Origin: an uncultured Clostridia bacterium
GTDB lineage: Bacteria; Bacillota_A; Clostridia; Oscillospirales; Oscillospiraceae
Direction: 5' to 3'
NCBI GenBank assembly: GCA_946405325.1
Contig: CAMJGU010000063.1
Coordinates: forward strand, 1 to 5,876
DNA length: 5,876 nucleotides
Positions 5,338-5,876 of this stretch are shown one piece after another. Within the stretch, counting starts at the first letter, position 1; every line of letters starts with the position of its first letter. Made by a program: the position numbers and the translations under genes. The notes below the pieces were generated by a model. That model made no database searches. It saw only the letters and a program-made list of their open reading frames with translations, and was not told where the DNA came from.

Positions 5338-5876
5338 ATGAATATTGTATGCTTGGATATGGAGGGCGTCATCACGCCCGAGATCTGGATCAAGTTCTCC
5401 GAGGTCAGCGGCATCCCGGAACTGCGCCGCACGACGCGCGACGAGCCGGACTACGACAAGCTGATGAAGTTCCGCATGGACATTCTGCGTCGGCACGGGC
5501 TGGGTCTCAAGGAAATTCAGGACGTGATCGCCCAGATCGACCCGCTGCCCGGCGCGAAGGAGTTTATGGACGAGCTGCGCGCCACGACGCAGGTGGTCAT
5601 TTTGTCCGATACGTTCGAGGAGTTCGCGAAGCCCCTGCTCAAAAAGCTCGGCTGGCCGACGATCTTCTGCAACTCGCTCGTCACGGACGAGCAGGGGATG
5701 CTCACGGGCGTGAAGATGCGCTGCGAGAAGTCGAAGCTCACGACCGTCAAGGGCCTCCAGAGCATCGGCTTTGAGACCATCGCCGCGGGCGACAGCTACA
5801 ACGACCTCGACATGATCCTTGCGTCCAAGGCGGGCTTCCTGTTCCGCACCACGGAGCAGATCAAGAAGGATCATCC
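5338..5876 (+). CDS. thrH: ThrH-type phosphoserine phosphatase / homoserine phosphotransferase (partial, 3' end outside window)
   Basis: A HAD-superfamily enzyme. The Pseudomonas aeruginosa ThrH it resembles dephosphorylates phosphoserine and can pass the phosphate to homoserine, making O-phosphohomoserine and so replacing ThrB. The 179 visible codons show HAD motif I CLDMEGV (5-11; nucleophile Asp7, with Glu9 in place of the usual second Asp), then the ThrH-like PEIWIKF (14-20) and TTRDEPDYDKLMKFR (32-46). Motif II is VVILSDTFEEF (86-96, Ser90), a lysine for motif III falls around 131-138, and motif IV is AAGDSYNDLDM (149-159). The family is about 205 residues, so some 25 are missing off the right edge. 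ATG 5338 begins one base after the thrC stop with only a weak AAAGAG upstream, suggesting coupling. A plain SerB-like phosphatase is the alternative, but the resemblance is closest to ThrH. Confidence 0.9.
   Translation, partial: MNIVCLDMEGVITPEIWIKFSEVSGIPELRRTTRDEPDYDKLMKFRMDILRRHGLGLKEIQDVIAQIDPLPGAKEFMDELRATTQVVILSDTFEEFAKPLLKKLGWPTIFCNSLVTDEQGMLTGVKMRCEKSKLTTVKGLQSIGFETIAAGDSYNDLDMILASKAGFLFRTTEQIKKDH

Noticed and set aside
4876..5874. Minus-strand frame of 332 codons opposite thrC and thrH
   Set aside because: Shadow of two well-identified plus-strand genes; the Arg/Ala/Pro-rich product is typical of antisense translation in GC-rich DNA.
1..5876. Mobile elements, CRISPR arrays, tRNA or rRNA genes, phage or defence genes
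   Set aside because: No transposase-like protein, terminal repeats, spaced direct repeats, or tRNA/rRNA-like segments were seen; nearly all of the window is explained by biosynthetic genes.

Overview
The window carries an almost complete aspartate-to-threonine biosynthesis locus from a GC-rich bacterium. Coding regions look roughly 60% GC with strong G/C third positions, intergenic DNA is AT-rich, and ribosome-binding sites are AAGGAG/GGAGG-like with ATG starts. The protein families (Bacillus/Clostridia-type monofunctional aspartokinase with two ACT domains, long threonine synthase) fit a high-GC Firmicute, perhaps a gut Clostridia/Oscillospiraceae relative. That placement is inference from protein style only.

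Layout, left to right. Positions 1-129 are the last 42 codons of a plus-strand gene I cannot identify. Positions 134-185 hold two stacked hairpins with T-runs that separate it from the convergent asd gene. Positions 184-3645 are a tight minus-strand operon, transcribed hom, then lysC, then asd (13-nt gap, then a 4-nt ATGA overlap). Positions 3646-3845 are a ~200-bp divergent control region with a promoter for each side, a perfect palindrome over the hom-side -10 box, and a hairpin just before the thrC ribosome-binding site. Positions 3846-5336 are thrC, followed after one base by thrH, which runs off the right edge at 5876. No gene-free stretch exceeds 300 bases.

Together the genes give: LysC phosphorylates aspartate, Asd makes aspartate semialdehyde, Hom reduces it to homoserine, ThrH (in place of the usual ThrB kinase, absent here) plausibly makes O-phosphohomoserine, and ThrC converts that to threonine. 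The points most worth a second look are ThrH in the ThrB position, a homoserine dehydrogenase without a recognisable full ACT domain, and the palindrome and leader hairpin in the divergent control region. I see no mobile element, CRISPR array, tRNA, rRNA or riboswitch. This looks like an ordinary metabolic locus with an uncommon enzyme choice rather than a wholly new system.
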